Of a stretch of DNA of 64,000 nt, positions 43,191-53,999 are shown piece after piece. The translations under genes and the position numbers were made by a program. The stretch covers positions 6,357,887 through 6,421,886 of the forward strand of contig NZ_LGQW01000015.1 in assembly GCF_003116035.1 (NCBI RefSeq). Direction: 5' to 3'. The DNA is from Azospirillum sp. TSH64 (GTDB lineage Bacteria; Pseudomonadota; Alphaproteobacteria; Azospirillales; Azospirillaceae). How positions within the stretch are numbered: position 1 is the stretch's first letter; each line of letters starts with the position of its first letter. Below the pieces are notes generated by a model. It saw nothing but the letters and a program-made list of their open reading frames with translations, did no database searches and had not been told where the DNA came from.

Positions 43191-44476
43191 GGCAGGGTCC
43201 TCGACGAGGGGGAACTGGCGGCTTTAGCCTTGGTTGCGGGTTTTGCGGTTGCGGGTTTCGTCGGCTTGGCTGCCGCGGCGGCCCTGCGCGGTGGTGGTGG
43301 CGGCGGTGCCGGCTCGATCTCCGGTTCCCCGTCCTCCAGATCCTCTGCCTGATACCCCCGCCCGAAGCTCGGCTTGCGTTCGGGGGTGCGGTCCGGCTCG
43401 TGGTCCTGGTGGTCGCCGCCGTGGCCGTCCTCGTCCTCGTCCCAGCCCGCCTTGCGGGCGGAGCGGCGCGGCGCCTGGTCCTTGACGGCGGGCGCCTTCT
43501 CTTCGGCAGGGATCATCATGCGGGCGAGCGCCAGCGGGTTCAGCGCGGTCAGCCCCTCCGCCACCTTGGACGAGATGCTGGCGTCGCAGAAGGACAGCCG
43601 GGCGCGCGCGGCGATGGCAAGCACGCTGCCCAGCCGGCGCGCCATGTCCAGCCGGGTGACCAGCATGCGCCGCACGCCGACCGCCTTGAAGGCCATCGCC
43701 ATGTCGGCGGCCTCCAGCGCGTCGAGCCCGGCGGGCAGCACCAGGATCGGCTCCACCTCGCCGGCGGACAGCATGGCGCGGAGGTCCTGCATGTCCTCGG
43801 CGTCGAACGGGTTGCGCCCGGCGGTGTCGACCAGGACCAGATCGGTCCGGCGATGCACCTCGAAGGCGCCGGCCAGCGCGTCGGGATCCTCCACCGTCGC
43901 CAGCTTCAGCTTCATCAGCCGGGTGAAGGCGGCCAGCTGGTCGACGCCGCCGGCCCGCACCGTGTCGGTGGTGATGACGCCGACCGAGCATTTCCGGAAG
44001 ACGGCGCGCGCCGCCAGCTTGGCCGCGACCAGCGTCTTGCCGGACCCCGGCGGGCCGACCAGCGCCAGAGGCTTCACCGGCGCGCGGCCGTCCGGCAGCG
44101 GGTTGAAGGTGAAATAGGAATCGAGCGCCGACCCCAGGGCCAGCCGCGGATCCTCGGTGTCCAGCCCCGATGCCGCGTCGATCAGCTGTTCGGCCAGCGA
44201 CGCCGGCACGCCGTGGCGTTGCAGGGCGTCGGCCACCACCTCGCCGACGTCGATCTCGGGTTCGACCGGCTTGGCCGGCGCCCTGCCGCGGCCGTTGCGC
44301 GCGGAACCGGAGGACGGGGCCGGCGGCAGGTCGTCCTCTTCCACCGCCGCCGTCACGCGCACGCCGCCGCCTTCCTCCTCGCGCGTGGCGACGATGATGG
44401 CGTCGTCGCCCAGCGACTGGCGCACCATCCGCATGGCGTCGGACATGGTCTTGGCGTGGAAGGACTTCAGCCGCAT
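43187..44476 (-). CDS. flhF: SRP-type GTPase FlhF
   Basis: A 429-aa GTPase that marks the flagellar assembly site. The basic N-terminal segment MRLKSFHAKTMSDAMRMVRQSLGDDAIIVATREE is typical. The NG domain has P-loop GPPGSGKT, TTDTVRAGGVDQL and DTAGRNPFD. After the GTPase domain (about residue 330) comes a ~100-residue Lys/Pro/Ala/Asp-rich tail, which is unusual since most FlhF proteins end soon after the G domain. Confidence 0.92.
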   Translation of the reverse strand: MRLKSFHAKTMSDAMRMVRQSLGDDAIIVATREEEGGGVRVTAAVEEDDLPPAPSSGSARNGRGRAPAKPVEPEIDVGEVVADALQRHGVPASLAEQLIDAASGLDTEDPRLALGSALDSYFTFNPLPDGRAPVKPLALVGPPGSGKTLVAAKLAARAVFRKCSVGVITTDTVRAGGVDQLAAFTRLMKLKLATVEDPDALAGAFEVHRRTDLVLVDTAGRNPFDAEDMQDLRAMLSAGEVEPILVLPAGLDALEAADMAMAFKAVGVRRMLVTRLDMARRLGSVLAIAARARLSFCDASISSKVAEGLTALNPLALARMMIPAEEKAPAVKDQAPRRSARKAGWDEDEDGHGGDHQDHEPDRTPERKPSFGRGYQAEDLEDGEPEIEPAPPPPPPRRAAAAAKPTKPATAKPATKAKAASSPSSRTLP

Positions 44477-44522
44477 CGGCAGCGCCTTCCGTCAGCTAAG
44501 GGGATGGGAATGCCGCGCGCCA

Positions 44523-46694
44523 TCAGATCTGCCCCAGGGTCTTGATGCGGGCCTTCGGGTGGATCTCGTTCTGCGACATGACCACGGTCGCCGGCCGGAA
44601 CCGCTCGACGATCGAGCGGACGAACGGACGGATCAGCGGGCTGGTCAGCAGAACGGGGCTCTCGCCCATCATGGCATGTCGCTCGAAGGTTTGACGGACG
44701 GAGGTGATGAACTGTTGCAGGCGGGACGGGGCCATCGTCAGCTGCCGGTCGTCGCCGTCGCCCACCAGCGATTCCGCGAAGCCCTGCTCCCATTCGGGCG
44801 ACAGGGTGACGAGAGGGATGAATCCCATCTCGTTGGTGTTCGCGTCGCAGATCTGCCGGGCAAGGCGGGAGCGCACATGCTCGGTGATCTGGGTGATGCT
44901 GCGGGTCTGGCTGGTCGCTTCGGATACCCCTTCCAATATCGTGGGAAGATCCCGGATCGAAACCCGTTCGGCAAGGAGATTCTGCAACACCCGTTGCAGG
45001 CCGCCCACAGTGATCTGTCCGGGCACCACGTCGGCGATCAGCTTCTGGTGTTCCTTGTCGGTCTCGTCCAGCAGCTTCTGCGTCTCGGTGAAGGACAGCA
45101 GCTCCGGCATGTTGTCCTTGATCAGCTCGGTCAGGTGGGTGGTCACCACGGTCGACGGATCGACCACGGTGTAGCCCTTGAACAGGGCCTCCTCGCGGTA
45201 TCCCGGCTCGATCCAGATGGCGGGCAGGCCGAAGGTCGGCTCCACCGTCTGCTCGCCGGGCAGGCTCATGGCGTCGCCGCGCGGGTCCATCACCAGCAGC
45301 ATGTTGGGCCGGATGTCGCCGCGCCCGGCCTCGATCTCCTTGACGCGGATGATGTAGGTGTTGGGCGGAAGCTGCAAATTGTCCTGGATGCGCACCGCCG
45401 GCATGACGAAGCCGACCTCGCCGGCGATCTGCCGGCGCAGCCCCTTGATCTGGTCGGTCAGCCGGTGGCTGCCGGCCTGGGGCTGGTTGATCAGCGACAA
45501 GAGACCGTAGCCCAGCTCCAGCCGGATCAGGTCGATGGCGAGCGCCGTGGCGATCGGTTCGTCCGGCGCCGGCCCGGCTCCGGGCATGCCGCCGGGGCCC
45601 GCCCCGGCCGCCGCCGCTTCCTCCGCCGCCGCGGCCTCTTCCGCCTCCTTCTTGGCGCGCAGGCGCGGCATGTACCAGGCGGCGAAGCCGACGGCGCCGA
45701 TGACCGGGGCCAGCGTCAGGATCGGCATGCCCGGCAGCAGGGCCAGCACGCCGACGGCGCCGGCCGACAGGGCGAGCGCCTGGCTGTGGCCGGTCAGCTG
45801 CCCCACCACCGCCTTGTCGGTGGAGCCGCCCATGCCGGCCTTCGACACCAGGAAGCCGGCGGAGATCGAGATCACCAGCGCCGGGATCTGCGACACCAGC
45901 CCGTCGCCGATGGTCAGCTTGGTGAAGGTGTCCAGCGCCGTCATCACCGGCATGTCGTGGCGCAGGACCGCGATGGTCACGCCGCCGATGATGTTGATGA
46001 ACATGATCATCAGGCCGGCGACCGCGTCGCCCTTCACGAACTTCGACGCACCGTCCATCGAGCCGAAGAAGGCGCTCTCGTCCTCCAGCTCCTTGCGGCG
46101 GGCGCGCGCCGTGCTCTCCTCGATCATGCCGGCCGACAGGTCGGCGTCGATGGCCATCTGCTTGCCGGGCATGGCGTCCAGGGTGAAGCGCGCCGCCACT
46201 TCGGCGATGCGGCCCGAACCGGCGGTGATGACCTTGAAGTTCACGATGGTCAGGATGGCGTAGATGATCACGCCGATGACGAAATCGCCGCCCATGACGA
46301 GGCTGGCGAAGGCCTCGATCACATGGCCGGCGGCCGACGTCCCCTCATGTCCCTGCGTCAGGATCAGGCGCGTCGAGGCCATGTTCAGCGACAGGCGCAG
46401 CAGCGTGGTGATCAGCAGGATCGTCGGGTATGACGACAGCTGGAGCGGCTTCTCGATGAACAGCACCACCATCAGGATCAGGATGGAGATGGTGACGTTC
46501 AGCCCCAGCATCATGTCGAGCATGACGGCGGGCAGCGGCATGATCAGGCCGACCACGACGATCAGGATGCCGATGGCCATCGCCACGTCGCCGCGCTTCA
46601 GCGACGCCTTGGTGACGGCCCACATCTCGCCGAAGGCGGCCATGTTGCCGGGACCGCCGCCCCCGCCGCCGCCATTATGCTCCGTCAGCGCCAT
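44523..46694 (-). CDS. flhA: flagellar export gate protein FlhA
   Basis: A 723-aa integral membrane component of the flagellar type III export gate. The N-terminal half has eight helices, with the conserved FHIPEP region GRIAEVAARFTLDAMPGKQMAIDADL. An Ala/Glu-rich linker (about 340-375) leads to the cytosolic domain with GYGLLSLI, PVRIQDN-like VRIQDNLQLPPNTY and DPSTVVTTHLTELI. It shares the operon with flhF and flbD. Confidence 0.96.
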   Translation of the reverse strand: MALTEHNGGGGGGGPGNMAAFGEMWAVTKASLKRGDVAMAIGILIVVVGLIMPLPAVMLDMMLGLNVTISILILMVVLFIEKPLQLSSYPTILLITTLLRLSLNMASTRLILTQGHEGTSAAGHVIEAFASLVMGGDFVIGVIIYAILTIVNFKVITAGSGRIAEVAARFTLDAMPGKQMAIDADLSAGMIEESTARARRKELEDESAFFGSMDGASKFVKGDAVAGLMIMFINIIGGVTIAVLRHDMPVMTALDTFTKLTIGDGLVSQIPALVISISAGFLVSKAGMGGSTDKAVVGQLTGHSQALALSAGAVGVLALLPGMPILTLAPVIGAVGFAAWYMPRLRAKKEAEEAAAAEEAAAAGAGPGGMPGAGPAPDEPIATALAIDLIRLELGYGLLSLINQPQAGSHRLTDQIKGLRRQIAGEVGFVMPAVRIQDNLQLPPNTYIIRVKEIEAGRGDIRPNMLLVMDPRGDAMSLPGEQTVEPTFGLPAIWIEPGYREEALFKGYTVVDPSTVVTTHLTELIKDNMPELLSFTETQKLLDETDKEHQKLIADVVPGQITVGGLQRVLQNLLAERVSIRDLPTILEGVSEATSQTRSITQITEHVRSRLARQICDANTNEMGFIPLVTLSPEWEQGFAESLVGDGDDRQLTMAPSRLQQFITSVRQTFERHAMMGESPVLLTSPLIRPFVRSIVERFRPATVVMSQNEIHPKARIKTLGQI

Positions 46695-46735
46695 GGATGC
46701 TCCCGCCGCTCAAGATCCCGGTCCCGGACGGGACG

Positions 46736-48292
<1,557 letters not shown>

Positions 48293-48296
48293 AGCC

Positions 48297-49229
48297 TTAC
48301 GCTCCCACTCTCGGGGCTTCCCGGTCGAAATACTGGATCCGCTTTCCAGGCGGCAGGACGGCGTTCAGGAGCATCTCCAGACGCCGCGGATTCTCCTGGC
48401 GCGCGATGGACACGGCGCCGATGGTATAGAGGGTCTTGACCAGCGCGTCCTCCTCAGCCGCCCGCTCCACCTTGGCGGCGAGCGGGGACAGGACGACGTT
48501 GCCGAGCACGGCCCCGTAGAAGGTCGTCAGCAGAGCCAAAGCCATCGCCGGCCCGATGGCCGACGGGTCGCTCAGGCTGCCCAGCATCTGCACCAGCCCG
48601 ACCAGCGTGCCGATCAGCCCCATGGCCGGCGCCACTTCCGAGGCGCGGCGCAGCACGCCGGCGCTCTTGCCGTGGCCGCCGGCGGTCGCCTCGACCTCGC
48701 CGGTCAGCATCCGCTCGATGGCGTCGGGCGGCAGCCCCTCGGTGATCAGGGTGACGCTGCGGTGCAGGAAGGGTTCGGCGCGCAGTTCCGGCAGGACGTT
48801 GCGCAGGGTCTCCGGCCCGGCCCGGCGGGCGGCCTCGGCCAGCAGCAGGACCTGCCGCGCCACGCCCTTGGGGTCGAGCGTCTGGTGGACCAGCACCGCC
48901 GCGGCGTTCTTCCAGGCCACCGCCACGTCGCCCAGCGAGAAGGAGGCGGTGGTGACCGCCAGAGTCCCGCCCAGCACGATCAGCAGCGACGGCGGGTCGA
49001 GGAAGGCGCGCGCCGACCCGCCTGTGGTGATGGCGATCAGGATCACCCCGGCCGCCGCCGCCAGCCCGACCAGCGTCGCCACGTCCAGCCCGCCGCGCAG
49101 CCGCACGCTCCGTCCCGGCGCGGCAGCACCGGTGGGGGTGCCTGCCGGCTCGCCCTGCGCCGCGGCACGGGTGCCGCCGCCTGGGTTCGCCTTGGCACGG
49201 GCCGCGCCGGTGTCGGACGAAACCGCCAT
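48297..49229 (-). CDS. motA: MotA/PomA-like flagellar stator protein
   Basis: A 310-aa membrane protein. After a ~45-residue disordered N-terminus there are four helices: GLDVATLVGLAAAAGVILIAI, DPPSLLIVLGGTLAVT, EVAPAMGLIGTLVGLVQML (the Pro-containing TM3 of MotA) and ALLTTFYGAVLGNVV. The charged cytoplasmic loop between TM2 and TM3 fits MotA/PomA. No MotB gene is adjacent. Its ATG overlaps the fliN stop (TGATG). Confidence 0.85.
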   Translation of the reverse strand: MAVSSDTGAARAKANPGGGTRAAAQGEPAGTPTGAAAPGRSVRLRGGLDVATLVGLAAAAGVILIAITTGGSARAFLDPPSLLIVLGGTLAVTTASFSLGDVAVAWKNAAAVLVHQTLDPKGVARQVLLLAEAARRAGPETLRNVLPELRAEPFLHRSVTLITEGLPPDAIERMLTGEVEATAGGHGKSAGVLRRASEVAPAMGLIGTLVGLVQMLGSLSDPSAIGPAMALALLTTFYGAVLGNVVLSPLAAKVERAAEEDALVKTLYTIGAVSIARQENPRRLEMLLNAVLPPGKRIQYFDREAPRVGA

Positions 49230-49546
49230 CAGCCGCGGTCCGACTTGATGATTTCCGTCATCGTCACGCCCAGCCGGTCTTCCACCACCACCACCTCGCC
49301 GCGGGCGACCAGGCGGTTGTTGACGTAGATGTCGATGGCCTCGCCGACCTTGCGGTCCAGCTCCACCACCGCGCCGCGGCCCAGCTTCAGCAGCTGCGCC
49401 ACCTGCATGGTCGATTTGCCCAGCACCGCGGAGATCTGGACGGGGATGTCGTACACCGCCTCCAGGTCCTTGGTGATTCCGGGGCTGGCGTAGTCGTCGC
49501 CATCGCCGCCGTGCAGATCGTTCAGCGAGAAATTGTCGCTCGGCAT
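49229..49546 (-). CDS. fliN: flagellar motor switch protein FliN
   Basis: A 105-aa SpoA-domain protein of the C-ring. Typical core: YDIPVQISAVLGKSTMQVAQLLKLGRGAVVELDRKVGEAIDIYVNNRLVARGEVVVVEDRLGVTMTEII. The N-terminal 25 residues are acidic. It forms the lower C-ring and binds FliH. Confidence 0.95.
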   Translation of the reverse strand: MPSDNFSLNDLHGGDGDDYASPGITKDLEAVYDIPVQISAVLGKSTMQVAQLLKLGRGAVVELDRKVGEAIDIYVNNRLVARGEVVVVEDRLGVTMTEIIKSDRG

Positions 49547-49580
49547 GTCGGTCTCGGACCTCCTTCATTCCGGTCACCCC

Positions 49581-50357
49581 TTAGACGGGGGCCGGAGCCT
49601 CCAGCATGTGCGCCGCGCGGCGTTCGATTTCGTCCAGCAGCTGGGCGGTGTCCCGCTCCACGCCGCCCTCGGCCCATTCGATGCGGCAGCCGCCGGGAGC
49701 GACCGACGGATCGCCGATCACCATCAGCTTCGCGCCGAAGCCGCGCGCCCCCACCGTCTCGTCGAGATGGTCGCGGACCAGCCCCATCGTGTCCTCCGCC
49801 ACCCGGATGACCAGCCGCGGCTCGTCGATCAGGTCGGTCAGGCAGGCGCGGACCATTCCCTCCACCTCGACCATGCCGCCGCGCCGCGCCCATTCGGGCA
49901 GCAGCTTGCGGACGATGGCGAGCGCCAGATGGACCGGCTGTTCGCTGCGCGCGGCGTTGCCCGCCTCGTGCGCCGCCAGCAGATGGGCCACCCCGTCGGC
50001 GATCTGGGAGAGCGCGTTGGCGATGCGGGCGTTCACCGTCGCCTCGATCTCCGTCCTGCCGCGCTCGTACCCGGTGTTCTGGCCGGCGGTCATGCCGTCG
50101 GTGAATCCCTTGCCGTAGCCCGCCGCGGTCCCTTCGGACCTGCCGGCGGCCATGCCCTCCTCATAGCCCTGGGCGCGGGCGGCGGCCAGCTCCTCCTCGC
50201 CGAAGGTCGGGGCCGGCGGCAGTTCCGGCTCCGGCTCGGGCGCCGGCATGGCCGACAGCTCGTCCTCGGGCAGCAGGTCGTCGTCCTCCACATGGGTCAT
50301 GCGGGGGACGGCGTCCACGTCGAAGGACTCGTCGAAGAGGAATTTGCGCACACTCAT
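49581..50357 (-). CDS. fliH: flagellar assembly protein FliH-like
   Basis: A 258-aa protein with an acidic/Pro-rich N-terminus, then a Gly-repeat helix (AAGRSEGTAAGYGKGFTDGMTAGQNTGYERG) with the GxxxG pattern of FliH. A C-terminal YscL/FliH domain follows (LALAIVRKLLPEWARRGG... LIDEPRLVIRVAEDTMG). It would regulate the FliI ATPase. It sits between fliF and fliN, the position of flbE in Caulobacter. Confidence 0.87.
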   Translation of the reverse strand: MSVRKFLFDESFDVDAVPRMTHVEDDDLLPEDELSAMPAPEPEPELPPAPTFGEEELAAARAQGYEEGMAAGRSEGTAAGYGKGFTDGMTAGQNTGYERGRTEIEATVNARIANALSQIADGVAHLLAAHEAGNAARSEQPVHLALAIVRKLLPEWARRGGMVEVEGMVRACLTDLIDEPRLVIRVAEDTMGLVRDHLDETVGARGFGAKLMVIGDPSVAPGGCRIEWAEGGVERDTAQLLDEIERRAAHMLEAPAPV

Positions 50358-50419
50358 CGCCGCGATCCCCCTTCGGACAAGGTGGCCTCAAGCGGTGTGG
50401 ATTTGGAGACCGGCATCGC

Positions 50420-52081
50420 TCAGCTCTCCTGATAGAGCCAGTTGCGCAGGATCGAGACCGCCTCTTCCGGATGCTTGTCGACGATCTCGCCGACCTTGCG
50501 CAGCGAGGAGGCGCGGACGCGGCCCTCCACCCGGTTGATGTCGATCATCTGCTCCAGCTCCTCGTCGGCCTGCGCCGCTTCCAGCGCCAGATCCTGGGCC
50601 AGCGCGCCGGTGGGGGCGGCGAGTGCCGCCGGCATGCCGGCCTGATCGGTCAGCAGGCGGTCCATCTCGTCCTCCTCCTGCATCTCCGCCTTCTCGAAGG
50701 CGCGGGAGATCAGCGGGCGGATGACCAGCAGGATGATGAGGACGGCGACGATGCCCAGGACCACCATCTCCGCGATGCGGAACAGGTCGTCCTTGGTCAT
50801 GCCCATGAACAGCTCTTCCGGCTTCTGGATGTCGTCCTCGGGCGACCAGAAGCGCATGTTGATCACCTCCAACGAGTCGCCGCGCACGGCGTCCAGCCCG
50901 ACGGCGGAGCGCACCAGCGCCTTGATGCTCTCGATCTCCTGCTCGCTGCGCGGCTGGTAGGCCGGCGGTGCGTCCTTGGAGAGCTGATAGGTGCCGTCCA
51001 CCAGCACCGCGACCGACAGGCGGCGGACCTGGCCCGCCTCGCGGACATGCGACTTGGTGGTCTTGGTGATCTCGTAGTTGATCGTCTCTTCGGCGCGGTT
51101 CGACTTGTTCGAGGACAGCGGGCTGGCGCTGCTGCTCGCCTGGGCCGTGGGCAGGTTCTGGTCAACCGTCACCGGGGCCAGCGGGTCGCGGTCGCTGCTC
51201 TCGTTCGATTCGTTGACGGTCTGGGTGGAGCGGACGACCTGGCTTTCCGGATCGAAGATTTCCGATTGGGTGGTGATTCGGTCGAAGTCGAGGTCGGCGG
51301 ACACCTCCGCCCGGACCTTGCCGTAGCCCAGCGTGCGGCCCAGCAGATCCTCGACGGTGCGGGCCAGCCGGCCCTCATAGGCCTGCTTCTTCTCTTCCGC
51401 GTTGGCCGCCATCGCCTCGGCGCTGTCGTTGCCGGTGCCGCGGGCCAGCAGCTTGCCCTTGTCGTCGACGATGGAGATGCGGCCGGGGTCGAGGTTGGGC
51501 ACCGAGGCGGCGATCAGCTGCTGGATCGCCTGGATGTTCTCGCGGCTCAGCTGGGTGCCGGGGCGCAGCTTCAGGAAGACGCTGGCGGTCGCCGGGTTCT
51601 GCTGGCGGGCGAACAGCTCGCGCTTGGGCAGCACCAGATGGACGCGGGCCTGCTGCACGCCGTTCAGCGTCTGCACCGTGCGCGCCATCTCGCCTTCCAG
51701 CGCGCGCAGGTGGTTGATGTTCTGCATGAAGCTGGTGGCGCCGAAGCCTTCGCCCTTGTCGAACAGCTCGTAGCCGACCGAACCGCCGGACGGCAGGCCC
51801 TGCGCCGCCATGCGCATGCGCATCGGCCCGACCTGATCGGCCGGGACCATGATCTTGGTGCCGGACTTGTCGACGCTGTAGGGGACCTTGGCCTCGTCCA
51901 GCTTCTTGGCGATGGCCGCCGCTTCCGTCTGCTGGAGTTCGGAATAGAGAAGTTCCATCTCCGGTGTGGAGAGCCGGGTGGTCAGATAGACGAAGAATCC
52001 GATCAGCAAGAGCCCGACGCCGCCGATCGCCGCGAGGCGGGCGGGCCCGAGATTGCGCAAGGTCTGCAGCAGGTTGTTCAC
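50420..52081 (-). CDS. fliF: flagellar MS-ring protein FliF
   Basis: A 553-aa protein starting at a GTG (52081) with GGGGA upstream; the in-frame extension to 52159 would run through the sigma-54 promoter. It has TM1 near 15-35, RBM domains with TEAAAIAKKLDEAKVPYSVDKSGTKIMVPADQV, and ERIRTRxxVxL-like GVQQARVHLVLPKRELFARQQNPATASVFLKLRPG. TM2 is near 435-455 and the C-terminal FliG-binding tail ends HPEEAVSILRNWLYQES. It is first in the operon. Confidence 0.95.
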   Translation of the reverse strand: MNNLLQTLRNLGPARLAAIGGVGLLLIGFFVYLTTRLSTPEMELLYSELQQTEAAAIAKKLDEAKVPYSVDKSGTKIMVPADQVGPMRMRMAAQGLPSGGSVGYELFDKGEGFGATSFMQNINHLRALEGEMARTVQTLNGVQQARVHLVLPKRELFARQQNPATASVFLKLRPGTQLSRENIQAIQQLIAASVPNLDPGRISIVDDKGKLLARGTGNDSAEAMAANAEEKKQAYEGRLARTVEDLLGRTLGYGKVRAEVSADLDFDRITTQSEIFDPESQVVRSTQTVNESNESSDRDPLAPVTVDQNLPTAQASSSASPLSSNKSNRAEETINYEITKTTKSHVREAGQVRRLSVAVLVDGTYQLSKDAPPAYQPRSEQEIESIKALVRSAVGLDAVRGDSLEVINMRFWSPEDDIQKPEELFMGMTKDDLFRIAEMVVLGIVAVLIILLVIRPLISRAFEKAEMQEEDEMDRLLTDQAGMPAALAAPTGALAQDLALEAAQADEELEQMIDINRVEGRVRASSLRKVGEIVDKHPEEAVSILRNWLYQES

Positions 52082-52155
52082 GCGCGGTCCCCGATCGGAA
52101 GTCTTTCCGGCATGGTCTCCACACAGTCTCCGTTCGCGATTGCGAAACGGTTTGT

Positions 52156-52170
52156 GCAAGTTCCGCGCCG
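52156..52170 (-). promoter_or_regulatory. sigma-54 promoter of the fliF operon
   Basis: Read leftward the sequence is CGGCGCGGAACTTGC. Against the RpoN consensus TGGCACG-N4-TTGC it matches 9 of 11 fixed bases, with GG and GC at the required 12-bp offset. It lies 75 bp before the fliF GTG. FlbD encoded in the same operon is the likely activator. Confidence 0.7.
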
Positions 52171-52680
52171 GTCTTGCCTACGTTGGGGCATGCTGCGGCG
52201 TCTTGATGAAGAGAGGGTTAATCGGCGGCAGTTTTTGCCGGGCGCCCGGCAAAATATGCCTAGTGCTCCGCAAATGTTGCAGCCCTGCGACCGCGGCGCC
52301 ACAGCGGGTTTCGCAACCTTGGGTCACAATGACGCAGCCAAGCCACGGCATGGGCGGCGCGACACCGATTGCGCGACTTTCGGTAAAATCATACCGCGTA
52401 ATGCGCGAGAAGAGTGCGGTCCTATGACCAACAGGCCGATTCCCGCGAACAGGCGCCTGCCCAAAAGAGGTATCTGGTCCAGCCAAGGTTGACATCGGCA
52501 ACACCCGATCATAGCTGAGTTGCATTCCATGCCCGAAACCGGCCGATTCGTCTTCCCGGCGAGGTGTTTCCAGGCTCGGCCGCCGGAAGCGGTGCTTCGA
52601 GGCGGGTGCCGACCGGCCCACTGGCCGGCGGCGGGAATAATCGGCTGCCGGGACCAGTACAGGATCGAAGGGGAAGAGCG
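52171..52680. other. intergenic region between fliF and the XRE regulator
   Basis: About 510 bp between divergent genes. Apart from the sigma-54 promoter at its left border I see no gene; the ORFs found here have no ribosome sites or recognisable products. It probably contains upstream activator sites for FlbD and the promoter of the XRE gene. GCCGGGCGCCCGGC at 52238-52251 is a perfect palindrome. Confidence 0.4.
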
Positions 52681-53205
52681 ATGAAACGGCGTGGCCGCGA
52701 GAAGAAGGAAGGCCTGAACGAGGTCGATGTGTTCGTCGGCCAGCGCCTGCGGGAACTGCGCATGCTCGCGGGGCTCAGCCAGAGCGACGTCGCCTCGGCG
52801 CTGGGGCTGACCTTCCAGCAATTGCAGAAATACGAGCGCGGCTTCAACCGCGTGTCCTCCAGCCGCCTGTTCAAGCTGGGCCAGTTCTTCCGTGTCCCCG
52901 TCTCCGTCTTCTTCGAAGGGCTGGAGAACCGCCAGCCGGCGGCCGAGGGCGGCGAAGTGCCGGCGGCGGGCGGCGGCGAGGAGCAGGAGAACACCCTGCA
53001 ATCGCGCGAGGCGCTGATGCTGGCGCGCTATTTCCAGAGCATCCGCGATCCGCAGATCCGGGCCGCCATCCGCGAGCTGGCCGAGCGCTGCGCCGAGCAG
53101 CAGGCCGACGGCGGTGCCTCTGCCGGCGGCGGAGCAACCTCCAGCCGGGCATCGGCCTCCAGCCGCGGCCGCGGCCGCCGGGCGGAGCAGGGCGGCCACG
53201 CCTGA
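52681..53205 (+). CDS. XRE-family helix-turn-helix regulator
   Basis: A 174-aa protein. An N-terminal HTH_3 domain (residues 17-75) has VGQRLRELRMLAGLSQSDVASALGLTFQQLQKYERGFNRVSSSRLFKLGQFF. This is the common alphaproteobacterial form that includes many small polar regulators. The rest is Gly/Ala/Glu-rich, ending in a basic SRGRGRR tail. GGAAGAG precedes the ATG. The target is unknown; it diverges from the flagellar operon. Confidence 0.85.
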   Translation: MKRRGREKKEGLNEVDVFVGQRLRELRMLAGLSQSDVASALGLTFQQLQKYERGFNRVSSSRLFKLGQFFRVPVSVFFEGLENRQPAAEGGEVPAAGGGEEQENTLQSREALMLARYFQSIRDPQIRAAIRELAERCAEQQADGGASAGGGATSSRASASSRGRGRRAEQGGHA

Positions 53206-53250
53206 GGCCGTCTGCCTGGAAGACCTGTGCCTGAAACCGCCCGGAAGCGT

Positions 53251-53859
53251 TCAGGCCGGCTTCAGCCGCCGGTAATGGTCCAGGAAGTCGGCCAGCGCCT
53301 CTTCCGGGCCGAGCGGCAGGATGGCGGCCTCGTCGGGGTCCGGCAGGTCGCGCCAGTTGACGCGGTGCGGCGCGCAGAGGTCGCGCAGCTCGGTCGCCAG
53401 CGCCCGCTGGTCGGCCAGCTTGACCGCTTTCGGCTCCGGATGGCGGAAGCCGAAGCGCAGGGCGAGCGCGCTCTTGATCGGCTCCACCGCCTGCCGGATG
53501 GCGTCGCGGCCGATCCGCACCTTCCACGGCGTCGGCCAGTCGCCGGTGAAGGCCTCCTCGCAGTCATGCATCAGCGCGTCGTAGGCATAGCCCTCCGGCG
53601 CCAGCCGGCTGGCCAGCACGCAATGCTGGGCCACGCTGAAGAAGCGCTGGGTGTTGCCGACGAACCGGCACTGGTAGGCCAGCGGGCGTGCGATGTCCTC
53701 GATGTCGAAGGGGCCGAAGTCCGGGTTCTCCAGATCGACGGTGCGCCCCGAATAGGTGATCATGACCGCCGTCGGCTCGGGCACGTCGAGCAGATCGAAC
53801 TGGTCGGGATGGATGATGCGCGGCGACCCGCCGCGCCGCTTCGGCGTTGCTTTCTTCAT
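53251..53859 (-). CDS. HD-domain phosphohydrolase (YfbR-like)
   Basis: A 202-aa metal-dependent hydrolase. HD motifs: SVAQHCVLASRLAPEGYAYDALMHDCEEAFTGDWPTPWK, with the metal ligands H...HD...D. It resembles the single-domain HD hydrolases related to 5'-nucleotidase YfbR. The substrate is not known. A BIME-like repeat starts 18 bp before its ATG. Confidence 0.78.
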   Translation of the reverse strand: MKKATPKRRGGSPRIIHPDQFDLLDVPEPTAVMITYSGRTVDLENPDFGPFDIEDIARPLAYQCRFVGNTQRFFSVAQHCVLASRLAPEGYAYDALMHDCEEAFTGDWPTPWKVRIGRDAIRQAVEPIKSALALRFGFRHPEPKAVKLADQRALATELRDLCAPHRVNWRDLPDPDEAAILPLGPEEALADFLDHYRRLKPA

Positions 53860-53876
53860 GGTCCTGGTCTCTGAAA

Positions 53877-53999
53877 AATCCCCCTCTCCCCCCCGGGGAG
53901 AGGGTCGGGGTGAGGGGGATGCACAGCGAGGATTCTCGGGTCGGGCACGCAGTGCGCCCCCCTCACCCTAACCCTCTCCCCGGGGGGGAGAGGGGATAC
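53877..53999. repeat. GC-rich BIME-like element, copy B
   Basis: Two inverted hairpins (about 53877-53917 and 53960-53999) with the same core as the element at 26463-26609, separated by a shorter, different middle. Read leftward, the outer stem is followed by TTTTT and can terminate the kinase gene. The kinase ORF ends inside the element at 53968. Confidence 0.8.

Noticed and set aside
44157..46433. Plus-strand ORF of 758 codons opposite flhF/flhA
   Set aside because: Antisense to strongly conserved flagellar genes; composition typical of a shadow frame.
52178..52621. 147-codon minus-strand ORF upstream of fliF
   Set aside because: Overlaps the promoter region, has no ribosome site and no similarity to known proteins.
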